Positions 47,002-56,383 are shown, counted from the first letter of the stretch. The stretch: DNA of 64,000 nt from Bacteroidota bacterium (GCA_030706685.1 JAUZOA010000008.1:45623-109622); one strand, 5' to 3'. Numbers and translations are program-made. The notes: generated from the sequence alone by a model not told the origin.

Positions 47002-47502
47002 ATGGCTACTACAGAATTCAATGATATGTTGTTGAATAATGCCGGTTTTTTAAGGCCTTTTGCCGTTAACCTTACAAAAGATACGGAAGCTGCAAATGAT
47101 CTTTACCAGGAAACACTTTATAAGGCACTGGCCAATCATGAAAAATATAATGCCGGAACCAATATTAAAGCCTGGCTATTCACCATCATGCGGAATATTT
47201 TTATTAATAATTACCGCAGGAAGGCAAAGCAAAAGACAATCTTCGACAATACGCCGGAAGATTACCTGATCAACCTGAAACAATCCGCCGTGTCGAATGC
47301 CGCGGAAAGCAGTTTGAGGGTAAAAGAAATAAAGGCTGCAATAGATCACCTGCCAGAAATATTCAAAATGCCCTTTTTATTATACCTCGACGGGTATAAA
47401 TACCAGGAGATATCGGAGTACCTGCAAGAACCACTGGGCACCATTAAGAGCAGGATTCACTTTGCCCGTAAATTACTGAAAGAACAGATCAGCCGGTTTT
47501 AA
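47002..47502 (+). CDS. ECF-type RNA polymerase sigma factor
   Basis: This 166-residue protein has a region 2 with AANDLYQETLYKAL and AWLFTIMRNIFINNYRR, and a region 4 with LPEIFKMPFLLYLDGYKYQEISEYLQEPLGTIKSRIHFAR. This is a typical ECF sigma without an adjacent anti-sigma gene. It lies 60 nt upstream of crtI on the same strand, and ECF sigma genes next to carotenoid operons can control them; this link is inferred from position only. Confidence 0.92.
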   Translation: MATTEFNDMLLNNAGFLRPFAVNLTKDTEAANDLYQETLYKALANHEKYNAGTNIKAWLFTIMRNIFINNYRRKAKQKTIFDNTPEDYLINLKQSAVSNAAESSLRVKEIKAAIDHLPEIFKMPFLLYLDGYKYQEISEYLQEPLGTIKSRIHFARKLLKEQISRF

Positions 47503-47562
47503 TCCTTTTCGCAGTTTGTGTGTTATCTGTGTTATCATTGCGTCAGCAATTTAACCCGGTAA

Positions 47563-49035
47563 ATGGCGAAATCAGTTATAGTTATTGGCAGCGGTTTTGC
47601 CGGTTTATCCGCCGCTTCTTTTATGGCGAAAGAAGGCTGGCAGGTAACGGTGCTGGAAAAAAATAATACCCCTGGCGGGAGAGCCCGGCAATTGAAAGAT
47701 GCCGGGTTTGTTTTTGATTGCGGGCCCAGTTTTTATTGGATGCCTGATGTATTCGAAAGATATTTCAGCCAGTTTGGAAAAAAAGTATCCGCTTATTATA
47801 CGCTTCAGCGTCTTGACCCTTCCTACCGCATTTACTGGGATGAAGGGTTCACTGATATACCGGCAGATTTATCCGAACTAAAAAAGGTATTTGAATCCTT
47901 TGAAAAAGGAAGCGGGGAAAAACTGGAGAAATACCTTGCCGGGGCGGCCTATAAATATGATACAGGCATCAACAATCTTGTTTACAAACCCGGTCTCTCC
48001 CTGGCTGAATTCCTTGACTGGTCGGTAATCAAAGGTTTTTTTCGCCTGGATGTGATCAATTCCGTGAAAAAGCATATTCAAAAATATTTTCGGCATCCCA
48101 GGCTGAGGCAAATGATGGAATTCCCGGTATTGTTTCTCGGGGCATTGCCGGAAGAAACCCCCGCTTTATACAGCCTGATGAACTATGCGGATATTAAGGG
48201 AGGTACCTGGTATCCGCAGGGAGGTATGTATGCCGTCGTCGGGGGTATGTACAAATTGGCGCAGGAACTGGGTGTGCAATTCAGGTTTGCAGAAAATGTG
48301 GAAGAAATAGTTGTCGAAAAAGGGATTGCCAAAAAAGTGACAACCTCTGGCAAAAGTTACGAAGCCGATGTGATCATCAGCGGTGCGGATTATTATTTTA
48401 CAGAAAATAAATTACTGTTGCCGCAGTACCGGAGCTATCCGGAAAGCTATTGGCAGAAACGGGTAATGGCGCCATCCTGCCTCTTGTATTATATCGGCCT
48501 GAATAAAAAACTCAAAAACATAGCTCATCATTCTCTTTTCTTCGATGTCCCTTTTGACCAGCATGGAAGAGAGATTTATAAGAACCCGAAATGGCCAACA
48601 GACCCACTGTTTTATGTTAGTATTCCTTCTGTCACGGATGCGTCGGTAGCGCCGGCTGGCTGTGAAAATATTGTTTTCCTTATCCCGGTGGCAGCAGGCC
48701 TTGAAGGGGATACGGAAGAGCTGAGAGAACAATATTTCCGGATGGTTATAAAAAGGATGGAAAAGCATATAGGGGAGGGGTTGGAAAATTTTATTGTCTA
48801 TAAGAAATCTTACTCGGTGAGTGATTTCGTAAGTGATTATAACTCTTTTCGTGGCAATGCCTATGGTCTTGCCAATACGTTGAAGCAAACGGCTGTTTTC
48901 AGGCCGTCTTGCCGGAGCAAAAAGGTGAGCAACCTGTTTTATACCGGGCAATTAACCGTACCCGGTCCCGGGGTGCCTCCCTGCCTTATCAGTGGTGAAG
49001 TAGTAGCTAAACAGGTGACCCGAATAATCAATTAA
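47563..49035 (+). CDS. crtI: Phytoene desaturase
   Basis: This 490-residue flavoprotein has the N-terminal FAD-binding motif VIGSGFAGLSAA followed by EKNNTPGGRA, and the C-terminal signature FYTGQLTVPGPGVPPCLISGE that marks CrtI-type desaturases. It converts phytoene to lycopene. It is first in a run with crtB, idi, crtZ and crtY. CrtD-type enzymes are related, but the full pathway context favours CrtI. Confidence 0.93.
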   Translation: MAKSVIVIGSGFAGLSAASFMAKEGWQVTVLEKNNTPGGRARQLKDAGFVFDCGPSFYWMPDVFERYFSQFGKKVSAYYTLQRLDPSYRIYWDEGFTDIPADLSELKKVFESFEKGSGEKLEKYLAGAAYKYDTGINNLVYKPGLSLAEFLDWSVIKGFFRLDVINSVKKHIQKYFRHPRLRQMMEFPVLFLGALPEETPALYSLMNYADIKGGTWYPQGGMYAVVGGMYKLAQELGVQFRFAENVEEIVVEKGIAKKVTTSGKSYEADVIISGADYYFTENKLLLPQYRSYPESYWQKRVMAPSCLLYYIGLNKKLKNIAHHSLFFDVPFDQHGREIYKNPKWPTDPLFYVSIPSVTDASVAPAGCENIVFLIPVAAGLEGDTEELREQYFRMVIKRMEKHIGEGLENFIVYKKSYSVSDFVSDYNSFRGNAYGLANTLKQTAVFRPSCRSKKVSNLFYTGQLTVPGPGVPPCLISGEVVAKQVTRIIN

Positions 49036-49053
49036 TTATATAAATTACACTGC

Positions 49054-49890
49054 ATGCTGGAATTGTTTAATACCGTCAGTGAAAATTGCAGCCGTATAGT
49101 TGCTGAAAAATACAGCAGCTCTTTTTATTCTGCAATACGCCTGCTGCATAAGGATATGAAAGCTCCTGTTTATAATATCTACGGCTTTGTCAGGTTTGCT
49201 GATGAAATTGTGGATACATTCCATGAATTTGACAAAGATGGGCTGCTCCGGCAATTTAAAAACGCGACCTATGAGGCTATTGAAGACAGGATAAGCCTCA
49301 ACCCCATACTCAACAGCTTCCAATTGACGGTCAATGAATATAAGATTGACAGGCATCTCATTGATGCTTTCTTCCGGAGCATGGAGCTGGATCTTTCTAA
49401 AAAAAAGTATAACAGGGAAGAATACGGCGAATATATTTATGGATCGGCGGAAGCGGTAGGCCTGATGTGTCTCTATGTTTTTACAAAAGGAGATAAAAAT
49501 TTGTACCGGCAATTAGAAAGACAGGCGAAAGCCCTGGGCGCGGCTTTCCAAAAAGTCAATTTCCTGCGCGACCTTAAAGAGGATAATAATGAGTTGTCGC
49601 GGATGTATTTTCCCGGATGTGATTTCAGCAATTTCCTCGAAAAAGATAAAAAACAAATCGAAGATGACATCGAGAACGATTTCAGGGTGGCATACGGGGG
49701 AATATTAAAACTTCCTTCCAGGGCAAGATTCGGGGTATATGTAGCCTATAAATATTACTATTCTTTATTCAAAAAAATAAAACGGATGCACCCTTGTCTT
49801 ATATTGCAGAGGAGAGTACGGATACCGGATCATCATAAGCTGATGATATTGGCGAGAGCGGGGGTTAAACACCAATTAAAACTGATATAA
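49054..49890 (+). CDS. crtB: Phytoene synthase
   Basis: This 278-residue prenyl transferase has the two Mg-binding motifs Asp50-x3-Asp54 (FVRFADEIVDTFHE) and Asp173-x3-Asp177 (VNFLRDLKEDNNE), and the catalytic region MYFPGCDF. It condenses two GGPP molecules to phytoene. It is about the usual CrtB length and overlaps idi by one base. Confidence 0.93.
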   Translation: MLELFNTVSENCSRIVAEKYSSSFYSAIRLLHKDMKAPVYNIYGFVRFADEIVDTFHEFDKDGLLRQFKNATYEAIEDRISLNPILNSFQLTVNEYKIDRHLIDAFFRSMELDLSKKKYNREEYGEYIYGSAEAVGLMCLYVFTKGDKNLYRQLERQAKALGAAFQKVNFLRDLKEDNNELSRMYFPGCDFSNFLEKDKKQIEDDIENDFRVAYGGILKLPSRARFGVYVAYKYYYSLFKKIKRMHPCLILQRRVRIPDHHKLMILARAGVKHQLKLI

Positions 49891-50444
49891 TGATACTGGA
49901 GCAGGTGGTGCTGGTCAATGAGCAGGATAAGGCCATTGGTGACATGGAAAAAATGGAAGCGCATAAAAGAGGAGTGCTTCACAGGGCATTCAGTGTCTTT
50001 ATTTTTAACAGTAAAGGAGAATTACTCCTGCAGCAGCGGGCGTTGAACAAATATCACAGCAGCGGCTTGTGGACGAATAGCTGTTGCAGTCACCCCAGGC
50101 CTGGTGAAGATACAGCGGAAGCAGCCGAACGACGATTGCAGGAAGAAATGGGTTTTTCGGTGGTACTTGAAAAGATATTTGATTTTGTTTACCGCGCCGA
50201 ATTCGACAATGGCCTGATCGAACATGAATTTGACCATGTTTTCGCGGGAGAATATGAAGGGCCAATAGAATTTAATAAACAGGAAGTAATGGATTATTGT
50301 TATAAAAACCTCGGGGATATCAGGAACTTATTGAAAGAACACCCCGGGAAATTTACACAATGGTTTCACCTTGCTTTTCCACGAATAGAAGAATGGTGGA
50401 AGCAACGTTATGGCAGCATGGCGGAAATAAGCAGTATCCAATGA
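49890..50444 (+). CDS. idi: Isopentenyl-diphosphate delta-isomerase, type I
   Basis: This 184-residue Nudix-fold enzyme has the active-site Cys in SGLWTNSCCSHPRPGE (Cys66 by alignment with known Idi), the metal-binding His68, AAERRLQEEMGF as the Nudix-like helix, and the acidic HEFDHVF segment. It interconverts IPP and DMAPP to feed carotenoid synthesis. The one-base overlap with crtB and the 4-nt overlap with crtZ show tight coupling. Confidence 0.93.
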   Translation: MILEQVVLVNEQDKAIGDMEKMEAHKRGVLHRAFSVFIFNSKGELLLQQRALNKYHSSGLWTNSCCSHPRPGEDTAEAAERRLQEEMGFSVVLEKIFDFVYRAEFDNGLIEHEFDHVFAGEYEGPIEFNKQEVMDYCYKNLGDIRNLLKEHPGKFTQWFHLAFPRIEEWWKQRYGSMAEISSIQ

Positions 50445-50944
50445 TTGTAGTTTTATATATAGCGGCCCTTTTGATTACATTTATTATGATGGAGGGAATT
50501 ACCTGGCTTACGCATAAATATGTAATGCACGGACTTCTCTGGTATTTGCATAAGGATCATCACCAGCCGGAGCCGGGATTTTTTGAGAAGAACGATCTTT
50601 TCTTTGTCATTTTTGCGGCGCCGAGCATACTTTTAATCGGGGAAGGAACCTGGCATCATGTATGGTGGATGCAATCAATTGGTTTTGGTATTATGGCCTA
50701 TGGCTTTGCTTATTTCCTTGTGCATGATGTGATCATTCACCAGCGGTTCAAATGGTTTTCGCGCAGTAATAACAGGTATGTCCGGGCTATCCGCTGGGCG
50801 CATAAAATGCATCACCGGCATCTCGATCGTCATGAAGGAGAGAGCTTTGGTATGCTGTATGTAGCAAAAAAATACTGGAATAGAATGCGTCGCGATAAAA
50901 TCCCCGCCCCCAAAGGAGAATCTGTACTGGACTACTGTCCATAA
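50441..50944 (+). CDS. crtZ: Beta-carotene hydroxylase
   Basis: The ATG at 50441 overlaps the idi stop by 4 nt and gives 167 residues, the usual CrtZ length. Four hydrophobic segments enclose the His boxes HKYVMH, HKDHH, HDVIIH and HKMHHRH of the membrane di-iron hydroxylase family. It adds 3- and 3'-hydroxyls to beta-carotene, giving zeaxanthin. Confidence 0.92.
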   Translation: MIVVLYIAALLITFIMMEGITWLTHKYVMHGLLWYLHKDHHQPEPGFFEKNDLFFVIFAAPSILLIGEGTWHHVWWMQSIGFGIMAYGFAYFLVHDVIIHQRFKWFSRSNNRYVRAIRWAHKMHHRHLDRHEGESFGMLYVAKKYWNRMRRDKIPAPKGESVLDYCP

Positions 50945-50981
50945 CTTCTTTCTATTTTGATTAAACTATTTTATCCAGATA

Positions 50982-52154
50982 ATGCCCGGGTCTAAGTTGT
51001 CCGCCAATCGGCGGAGACAGGAGTATGATTATATCCTGTTGGGAGCTGGTTGCGCCGGGCTCAGCCTGCTCATGCGTATGATCCGGACCGGCAAGTTTTC
51101 AGGGAAGAATATCCTCCTGGTTGATAAAGCTCCTAAAACCACGAATGACCGCACCTGGTGTTTCTGGGAAACCGGTAAAGGTTTTTTTGAAGAGATTGTT
51201 CACCGGCAATGGAGCAGCCTGGATTTTTTAAGCGATACATATTCTGCTACACTGAACATTGAACCTTATCACTACAAGATGATAAGAGGAATTGAATTTT
51301 ATAATTATTGCTTTCATGAGATCAGTAAGCACAGTAACATTGAATTACTGTATGGGCAGGCAGGCGGCATGGTTCATCATAAAGAAGGGGTAACGCTCAT
51401 ACTCGATGACAAAGAACTGGAACCAGGCCGGGCGATAATCTTTAATTCAATATATCATCCGCCGCCGGTTTCGAAGAGGTATATTGAGCTGCTGCAGCAT
51501 TTTAAAGGATGGATGATAGAAACCAATTCGCCATCTTTTACTGCTGATAAAGCCACCCTCATGGATTTCAGGGTACCCCAGGGCCATGGAACCGCTTTTG
51601 TATATGTCCTTCCTCTCAGCGCCACGAAAGCGTTGGTGGAATATACTTTATTCACAAAGGAATTATTGCAGCAGGAACAGTATGACAAAGAGCTGAAATC
51701 ATACATAGAAGATCTTTTAATGATCAAAAATTATACTGTCAGTGAGCAGGAATCTGGCATCATTCCTATGACCAATAGAAAATTTCCATTTTATTATGAC
51801 GGGGCCTATCAGGTTGGCGCTGCGGGCGGACAAACAAAGGCTTCAAGCGGATATACGTTTCAATTTATTCAAAAACAAAGCCAGCAGATCGTGGATTGCC
51901 TGGTGGCGGACAAATCATTGGATACTATTCCTGCAACGCCGGGAAGGTTTCGCTTTTATGACAATACGCTGCTTGATATCCTGTACCATAAGAGGTTTCC
52001 GGGCAAAAAGATATTTACCGACCTGTTCAAAAAGAATAAACCCCGGCAGGTGCTGAGGTTCCTGGATAATGAAAGTTCTATAGCGGATGAGTTAAAAATC
52101 ATTTCATCTTTACCCACCTGGCCTTTTTTAAAAGCTGCGATAAGACAATGGTGA
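50982..52154 (+). CDS. crtY: Lycopene beta-cyclase (CrtY-type)
   Basis: This 390-residue flavoprotein has the N-terminal dinucleotide motif ILLGAGCAGLSLLMR and the NDRTWCFWE segment typical of CrtY. It cyclises lycopene to beta-carotene, completing with CrtZ a zeaxanthin pathway. It is the last gene of the operon; its last codons lie in the left arm of the inverted repeat at 52147. Confidence 0.92.
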   Translation: MPGSKLSANRRRQEYDYILLGAGCAGLSLLMRMIRTGKFSGKNILLVDKAPKTTNDRTWCFWETGKGFFEEIVHRQWSSLDFLSDTYSATLNIEPYHYKMIRGIEFYNYCFHEISKHSNIELLYGQAGGMVHHKEGVTLILDDKELEPGRAIIFNSIYHPPPVSKRYIELLQHFKGWMIETNSPSFTADKATLMDFRVPQGHGTAFVYVLPLSATKALVEYTLFTKELLQQEQYDKELKSYIEDLLMIKNYTVSEQESGIIPMTNRKFPFYYDGAYQVGAAGGQTKASSGYTFQFIQKQSQQIVDCLVADKSLDTIPATPGRFRFYDNTLLDILYHKRFPGKKIFTDLFKKNKPRQVLRFLDNESSIADELKIISSLPTWPFLKAAIRQW

Positions 52155-52230
52155 GTGATCAGTGGTGAGTGGTGAGTAGACGTTGCTTCTTAAGACGCCA
52201 ATCACGACTCACCACTGATCACTCACCATT
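52147..52230. repeat. 24-bp perfect inverted repeat between convergent genes
   Basis: The left arm 52147-52170 begins within the crtY stop region (AATGGTGAGTG...). The right arm 52207-52230 is its exact reverse complement, separated by 36 nt. It lies between crtY and a convergent minus-strand gene and could act as a bidirectional terminator, though no T-run follows. Confidence 0.8.
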
Positions 52231-52234
52231 CACA

Positions 52235-52672
52235 TTAATTGTCGGGATCGAATTGCATGAATTCTCTTTTTACCGCTTTCAGCATACTGAACAGCTGGAC
52301 AATTTCAATCAATAAAATAATAAAGAGGGCCAGCAACACATACCAGGGCAGTACTATCTTTTTTAAATTTACGATATGCTGAAATTCGGTAGTTTGCCAT
52401 CCTGCAAGAGCGGCTCCAAAAGCCATCCCGATCAGCAGGAAAGAAAGCAGTGAATAAACCGTTTTCAGAAACATTACCCGCATAGTGGAATAACCTATTT
52501 TAAGATTTTCCAGTATGGCAGCAGGAACCATCAGTACCAGGACCAGCCAGCTCCAGTTTTTACTAAAAAAATCATTGAAGACTATATTCAGAAAAAGGAT
52601 CAATACTATGGAAAGAAGGCTCCAGGGAAACAATAAAAAATTAGAGGCTTCCTTGCGGGGTTGTTTTGCCAT
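52235..52672 (-). CDS. Small membrane protein of unknown function
   Basis: This 145-residue protein has four hydrophobic segments, a basic N-terminus (MAKQPRKEASN) and an acidic C-terminal tail ending in DPDN. No known family motif was recognised. It faces crtY across the 24-bp inverted repeat and is divergently placed from the ChrB-AraC gene, from which it is separated by 238 nt. Confidence 0.7.
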   Translation of the reverse strand: MAKQPRKEASNFLLFPWSLLSIVLILFLNIVFNDFFSKNWSWLVLVLMVPAAILENLKIGYSTMRVMFLKTVYSLLSFLLIGMAFGAALAGWQTTEFQHIVNLKKIVLPWYVLLALFIILLIEIVQLFSMLKAVKREFMQFDPDN

Positions 52673-52843
52673 GGTGATTGGTTTAGAACAGGAAATTAAA
52701 TATTTTTTCCGATAAGGGCCGGCGTTTCAGTTTGAAATATGGCGACAGAGAACCACGGAGTTAAAGAGTGCCGCAGAGAAATCATTCCGTCTGCTCTGAA
52801 GCTATATAAATATTGAAATGGAGACACTATCCGGCAGGGGCAT

Positions 52844-52861
52844 TTCTGTTTTAAAACAGAA
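52844..52861. promoter_or_regulatory. 18-bp perfect palindrome upstream of the ChrB-AraC gene
   Basis: TTCTGTTTTAAAACAGAA is fully self-complementary and lies 49 nt upstream of the ATG at 52911. It is a candidate operator for a dimeric regulator, perhaps the AraC-type fusion itself. No consensus Bacteroidota promoter was found beside it. Confidence 0.6.
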
Positions 52862-52910
52862 GGCCATTATTCATTGCCGATAAAATTTACTTTTACAATA
52901 AATTGAAGTT

Positions 52911-53747
52911 ATGAAATGGATAACCCGTGAGAAGCCAAAGATTGACAGGATCGCCTGTCCCTGGCTTATTAAAAGATTTATTGATCCGGGCGCAGAGTTT
53001 ATCTATGTTCCTTTCAATGAAGTGAAGGAAAAGGCCCATAAACTGGATGCCATTCCTTTTGATATACCCGGCGTGGAGTTTACGCATTATGATGATGAAT
53101 GTACTTTCGATTATTTCATAAAGAAATACAAGCTGGCAGATCCTGCCATTCATTCCATGGCACTTGTAGTCAGGGGCGCCGATACTGACCGTCATGATAT
53201 AGCGCCGCAAGCTTCAGGCCTGTGGGCCATTTCCGCCGGGCTGGCTTATAATACCGGTAATGATCAGCAATTGCTGGAAAAGGGGATGATGCTGTATGAT
53301 GCTTTGTATAGCTGGACAAAATACCTGCAAAATGAGAAACATACCCAGACGCCATCTGAAAATTTACTGGTGGATGTATTAAAAAAATATATCAGCCAGA
53401 AGAAAAAAGGTAAAAAAATTCCGGGTTGGGCCAGGGAGCTGAAAGAAATTATACAGGATCATATTGATACGAGCCTTAGTTTAAAGGAAACATCCAAAGT
53501 GCTCAACGTTCACCCGGCATACCTGTCACGTGAATTTTCAAAATATTTCGACAACCTCTCTTTTGGTGAATACATCCGCAAGCTCCGCATTGAAAAGGCG
53601 ATGGAGTATCTTCAATCTTCTTCCTATTCCCTCACGGAAATTGCCTACCTCACCGGGTTCTCCGACCAAAGCCATTTTACCCGGATATTTAAAAAACATA
53701 CAGGCGAAAACCCTTCAGCCTACAAGAAAAAACATTCGAAAAAGTAA
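52911..53747 (+). CDS. ChrB-domain protein fused to an AraC-type DNA-binding domain
   Basis: This is 278 residues. Residues 1-150 match the stand-alone ChrB-domain protein at 54919, with shared WITRE, PKIDRIACPWLIK, DIPG, DECTFD, VRGADTDR and YDAL segments. Residues about 175-275 are an AraC/XylS HTH domain (SFGEYIRKLRIEKAM, TEIAYLTGFSDQSHFTRIFKKHTG). ChrB domains accompany chromate transporters, and in known systems ChrB can regulate chrA. A natural reading is a chromate-responsive activator of this gene group. The fusion is unusual among the ChrB proteins I know. It is separated from the next gene by 73 nt. Confidence 0.85.
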   Translation: MKWITREKPKIDRIACPWLIKRFIDPGAEFIYVPFNEVKEKAHKLDAIPFDIPGVEFTHYDDECTFDYFIKKYKLADPAIHSMALVVRGADTDRHDIAPQASGLWAISAGLAYNTGNDQQLLEKGMMLYDALYSWTKYLQNEKHTQTPSENLLVDVLKKYISQKKKGKKIPGWARELKEIIQDHIDTSLSLKETSKVLNVHPAYLSREFSKYFDNLSFGEYIRKLRIEKAMEYLQSSSYSLTEIAYLTGFSDQSHFTRIFKKHTGENPSAYKKKHSKK

Positions 53748-53820
53748 AATTCCTTCAAAAGGTTAGTTCTGTTCTATTTTCATAACTATTGGCCCGGTAG
53801 TATTGTGCCCGGTTATACTT

Positions 53821-54900
53821 ATGAGATCAGGGTGTACTTTATTGCTAACGCGGCAGGATGTTATTTCTGTATTAACACTGGAAGAATGTATTGCCGCGGT
53901 TGAAAATGCATTCAGGCTATATGCGGGGGGAAAAACATTGCCCCCGAAGATTCTTGGACTGCACTCGCACCAGGGAGGCTTTCACATCAAAGCCGGGATC
54001 ATGGAGCTGGGTACAAACTATTTTGTCGCAAAAGTGAATTCCAATTTTCCTGCCAACAGGGCACAACATGATCTGCCACTTATCCAGGGCATCATCATTG
54101 TTTGTGATGCCGATAATGGTCAATTAGCAGCGCTGATAGATTCTATTGAAATTACTATTGTCCGTACAGGAGCGGCTACTGCCGTAGCGGCGAAATATCT
54201 TTCACGGGCCAACTCAAAAACAGCAACAATTTGTGGCTGCGGTAACCAGGGAAAAGTTTCACTGCGGGCATTAATGAAAGTACGGAATCTTGAAACGGTT
54301 TATGCTTTTGATATGGATGAAGAACGAGCCGGCTTGTTTGCGAACGAACTTTCAAAGGAATCAGGGATAAATGTGATCGCCGTGAATGACCTGGCAAAAG
54401 CAACAAGGCAAAGTGATATCTGCGTTACCTGTACTCCTTCCAGGGAACCATTCCTTCGGCCGGAATATATACAGGCAGGTACTTTTATTGCCGCGGTTGG
54501 AGCTGATAGTGAGGATAAGCAGGAGCTTTGCACGGAATTATTGGCCACCAGTAAAATTGTTGTTGACCTGGCTGAACAATGTGAAAAGATCGGGGAGCTT
54601 CATCATGCTTTAAAAGCAGGACAGGTTCAACTCACTGATGTTTATGCGGAACTTGGTGAGATCATTGTTGGTCAAAAAAAGGGGCGTACTGCAGACGAAG
54701 AGGTGATTATTTTCGACAGTACCGGTATGGCTTTGCAGGATGTAGCAGCCGCGGCTATCGTATATGAAAAAGCGCTGGAAAGGGGAATCGGGATAAAACT
54801 GAATTTTAATGAAGAAAAAAAAAGTGATGCCGGCATGGAGCGTCTAAAAAAAAACCAGGAAGCGATAGCAGCTTTAACCCGTTTTTTCCCATTCCGCTAA
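53821..54900 (+). CDS. Ornithine cyclodeaminase / mu-crystallin-family protein
   Basis: ATG at 53821 gives 359 residues. The family motif RTGAATAVAAKYLSR is near residue 120, the Rossmann motif CGCGNQGK follows, and VTCTPSREPFL lies in the cofactor domain. Members use NAD(H) to act on amino or imino acids; the substrate here is unknown. The gene lies between two ChrB-domain genes and 18 nt before the second, which suggests co-expression with chromate resistance rather than a role in ornithine metabolism. Confidence 0.85.
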   Translation: MRSGCTLLLTRQDVISVLTLEECIAAVENAFRLYAGGKTLPPKILGLHSHQGGFHIKAGIMELGTNYFVAKVNSNFPANRAQHDLPLIQGIIIVCDADNGQLAALIDSIEITIVRTGAATAVAAKYLSRANSKTATICGCGNQGKVSLRALMKVRNLETVYAFDMDEERAGLFANELSKESGINVIAVNDLAKATRQSDICVTCTPSREPFLRPEYIQAGTFIAAVGADSEDKQELCTELLATSKIVVDLAEQCEKIGELHHALKAGQVQLTDVYAELGEIIVGQKKGRTADEEVIIFDSTGMALQDVAAAAIVYEKALERGIGIKLNFNEEKKSDAGMERLKKNQEAIAALTRFFPFR

Positions 54901-54918
54901 ATACTTCAAACCTTTAAC

Positions 54919-55371
54919 ATGAAATGGATTACCCGTGAGCGGCCAAAAATTGACAGAATAGCCTGTCCCTGGCTCATTAAGAATTTTGTAGATAAGGATG
55001 CTGAATTCCTGTTTGTTCCTAAAGAACTCGTATTGGAGAAGGCTAATGTACTAAAAGCAATCCCGTATGATATTCCCGGCGCAGAATATTCGCATTACGG
55101 GGATGAATGCACGTTTGATTTTATCATCAAAAAACATCAACTGGCTGACCCGTCATTGCATCAACTGGCTGTGATAGTACGCGGAGCAGATACAGACCGG
55201 TTTGAATTATCGCCTCAGTCGGCCGGGCTATGGTGTATTTCCGCGGGGCTTTCTTATAATTACAGGAATGACTACGAGATGCTGGAAATAGGTATGAAGC
55301 TATACGATGCTTTGTTTAGCTGGGCTAAATTTGTGCAGGACGAAAAACATGTATGGAATCCAATTTTGTAA
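54919..55371 (+). CDS. chrB: Stand-alone ChrB-domain protein
   Basis: This 150-residue protein is a close paralogue of the N-terminal half of the protein at 52911 (identical starts MKWITRE, PKIDRIACPWLIK and VRGADTDR). It has no DNA-binding domain, so it keeps only the ChrB-type sensor or enzyme part. It is followed immediately by the lipoprotein gene. Its ability to act on chromate is inferred from family and operon. Confidence 0.85.
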   Translation: MKWITRERPKIDRIACPWLIKNFVDKDAEFLFVPKELVLEKANVLKAIPYDIPGAEYSHYGDECTFDFIIKKHQLADPSLHQLAVIVRGADTDRFELSPQSAGLWCISAGLSYNYRNDYEMLEIGMKLYDALFSWAKFVQDEKHVWNPIL

Positions 55372-55372
55372 C

Positions 55373-56383
55373 ATGCGGTTATTTATGCAAACTATTATTT
55401 TCCTGTCAGCTTTATTTTCCTGTTTCAATTGTACTTCACCGGGCAATAACAGCTATGACCAAAGCAAGCTGCTGACACTTAGTAAAAAAATCACACTGGC
55501 CGGTGTAAGCGGCAGGATGGATCATATTGCGTATGATGCGGAAGATCATCTTGCCTTTATTGCAGCGCTGGGTAATAATACCATCGAGGTAGTCAATATT
55601 AATACCGGGAATACAATTCATACGATTAAGGGGCTGCATGAACCACAGGGGGTGGCTTATATTCCCTCGTTAAAAAGGCTGGTAGTGGCGAACGGAGGTA
55701 ATGGCAAATGTATTTTTTATGATACCCGTACTTACAGTCCCCTGCGCGTCATTGATTTGAAAGACGATGCAGACAATATCCGTTATGATCCTGTTTCAAA
55801 TCGTGTATATGCCGGATACGGTAACGGCGGCATTGCTGTCATCGATGCAAATACGATGGAGCAGGCAGGTACGATTTCCCTCGACGGTCATCCTGAATCA
55901 TTCCAGGTTTCAAACAAACAAAACCGTATCTATATCAATGTCCCGGATGAAAATGAAACAGAGGTCGCTGATCTTTTACTTAACACCATTATTGCAAAAT
56001 GGAAAAACACTGACGCGTCATCCAATTTTCCAATGGCATTGAATGAAGAAGATAACAGCCTGTTTATCGGATGCCGTAGCCCGGCAACCCTGGAAGTGGT
56101 AAATACGGAGACGGGTAAAGTCGTGTATGCCGCCAGTTGTTCCGGTGATGCCGATGATGTTTTTTATAATTCTTCTGACAGTCTTGTATTTGTTTCAGCC
56201 GGGAAAGGATTTATTGATGTATTTAAAACAAATTCACAAAAGGGCCTGGTTAGTGTTGATCATCTGAAGACAAGCTATGGCGCTCGTACATCTCTATTGT
56301 TACCTGCAGAGAAAAAATTTTTACTGGCAGTCCCTGCCCATGCGGGTGAACCGGCAGCTTTATGGATTTATACTATTATGTGA
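55373..56383 (+). CDS. YncE-like beta-propeller lipoprotein
   Basis: ATG at 55373 gives 336 residues (an in-frame ATG at 55385 is an alternative). The N-terminus is a lipoprotein signal with the lipobox LFSC, so the mature protein is likely lipid-anchored. The body consists of repeated blades of YVTN/YncE type (VVNINTGNTIHTIKGL, GIAVIDANTMEQAGTI, LEVVNTETGKVVYAA). No enzymatic motif was seen. The TGA stop overlaps the chrA ATG (TGATG), so it is translationally coupled to the transporter. Confidence 0.82.
   Translation: MRLFMQTIIFLSALFSCFNCTSPGNNSYDQSKLLTLSKKITLAGVSGRMDHIAYDAEDHLAFIAALGNNTIEVVNINTGNTIHTIKGLHEPQGVAYIPSLKRLVVANGGNGKCIFYDTRTYSPLRVIDLKDDADNIRYDPVSNRVYAGYGNGGIAVIDANTMEQAGTISLDGHPESFQVSNKQNRIYINVPDENETEVADLLLNTIIAKWKNTDASSNFPMALNEEDNSLFIGCRSPATLEVVNTETGKVVYAASCSGDADDVFYNSSDSLVFVSAGKGFIDVFKTNSQKGLVSVDHLKTSYGARTSLLLPAEKKFLLAVPAHAGEPAALWIYTIM

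Noticed and set aside
48412..48951. Minus-strand frame of 179 residues inside crtI
   Set aside because: Antisense shadow of the conserved C-terminal CrtI region.
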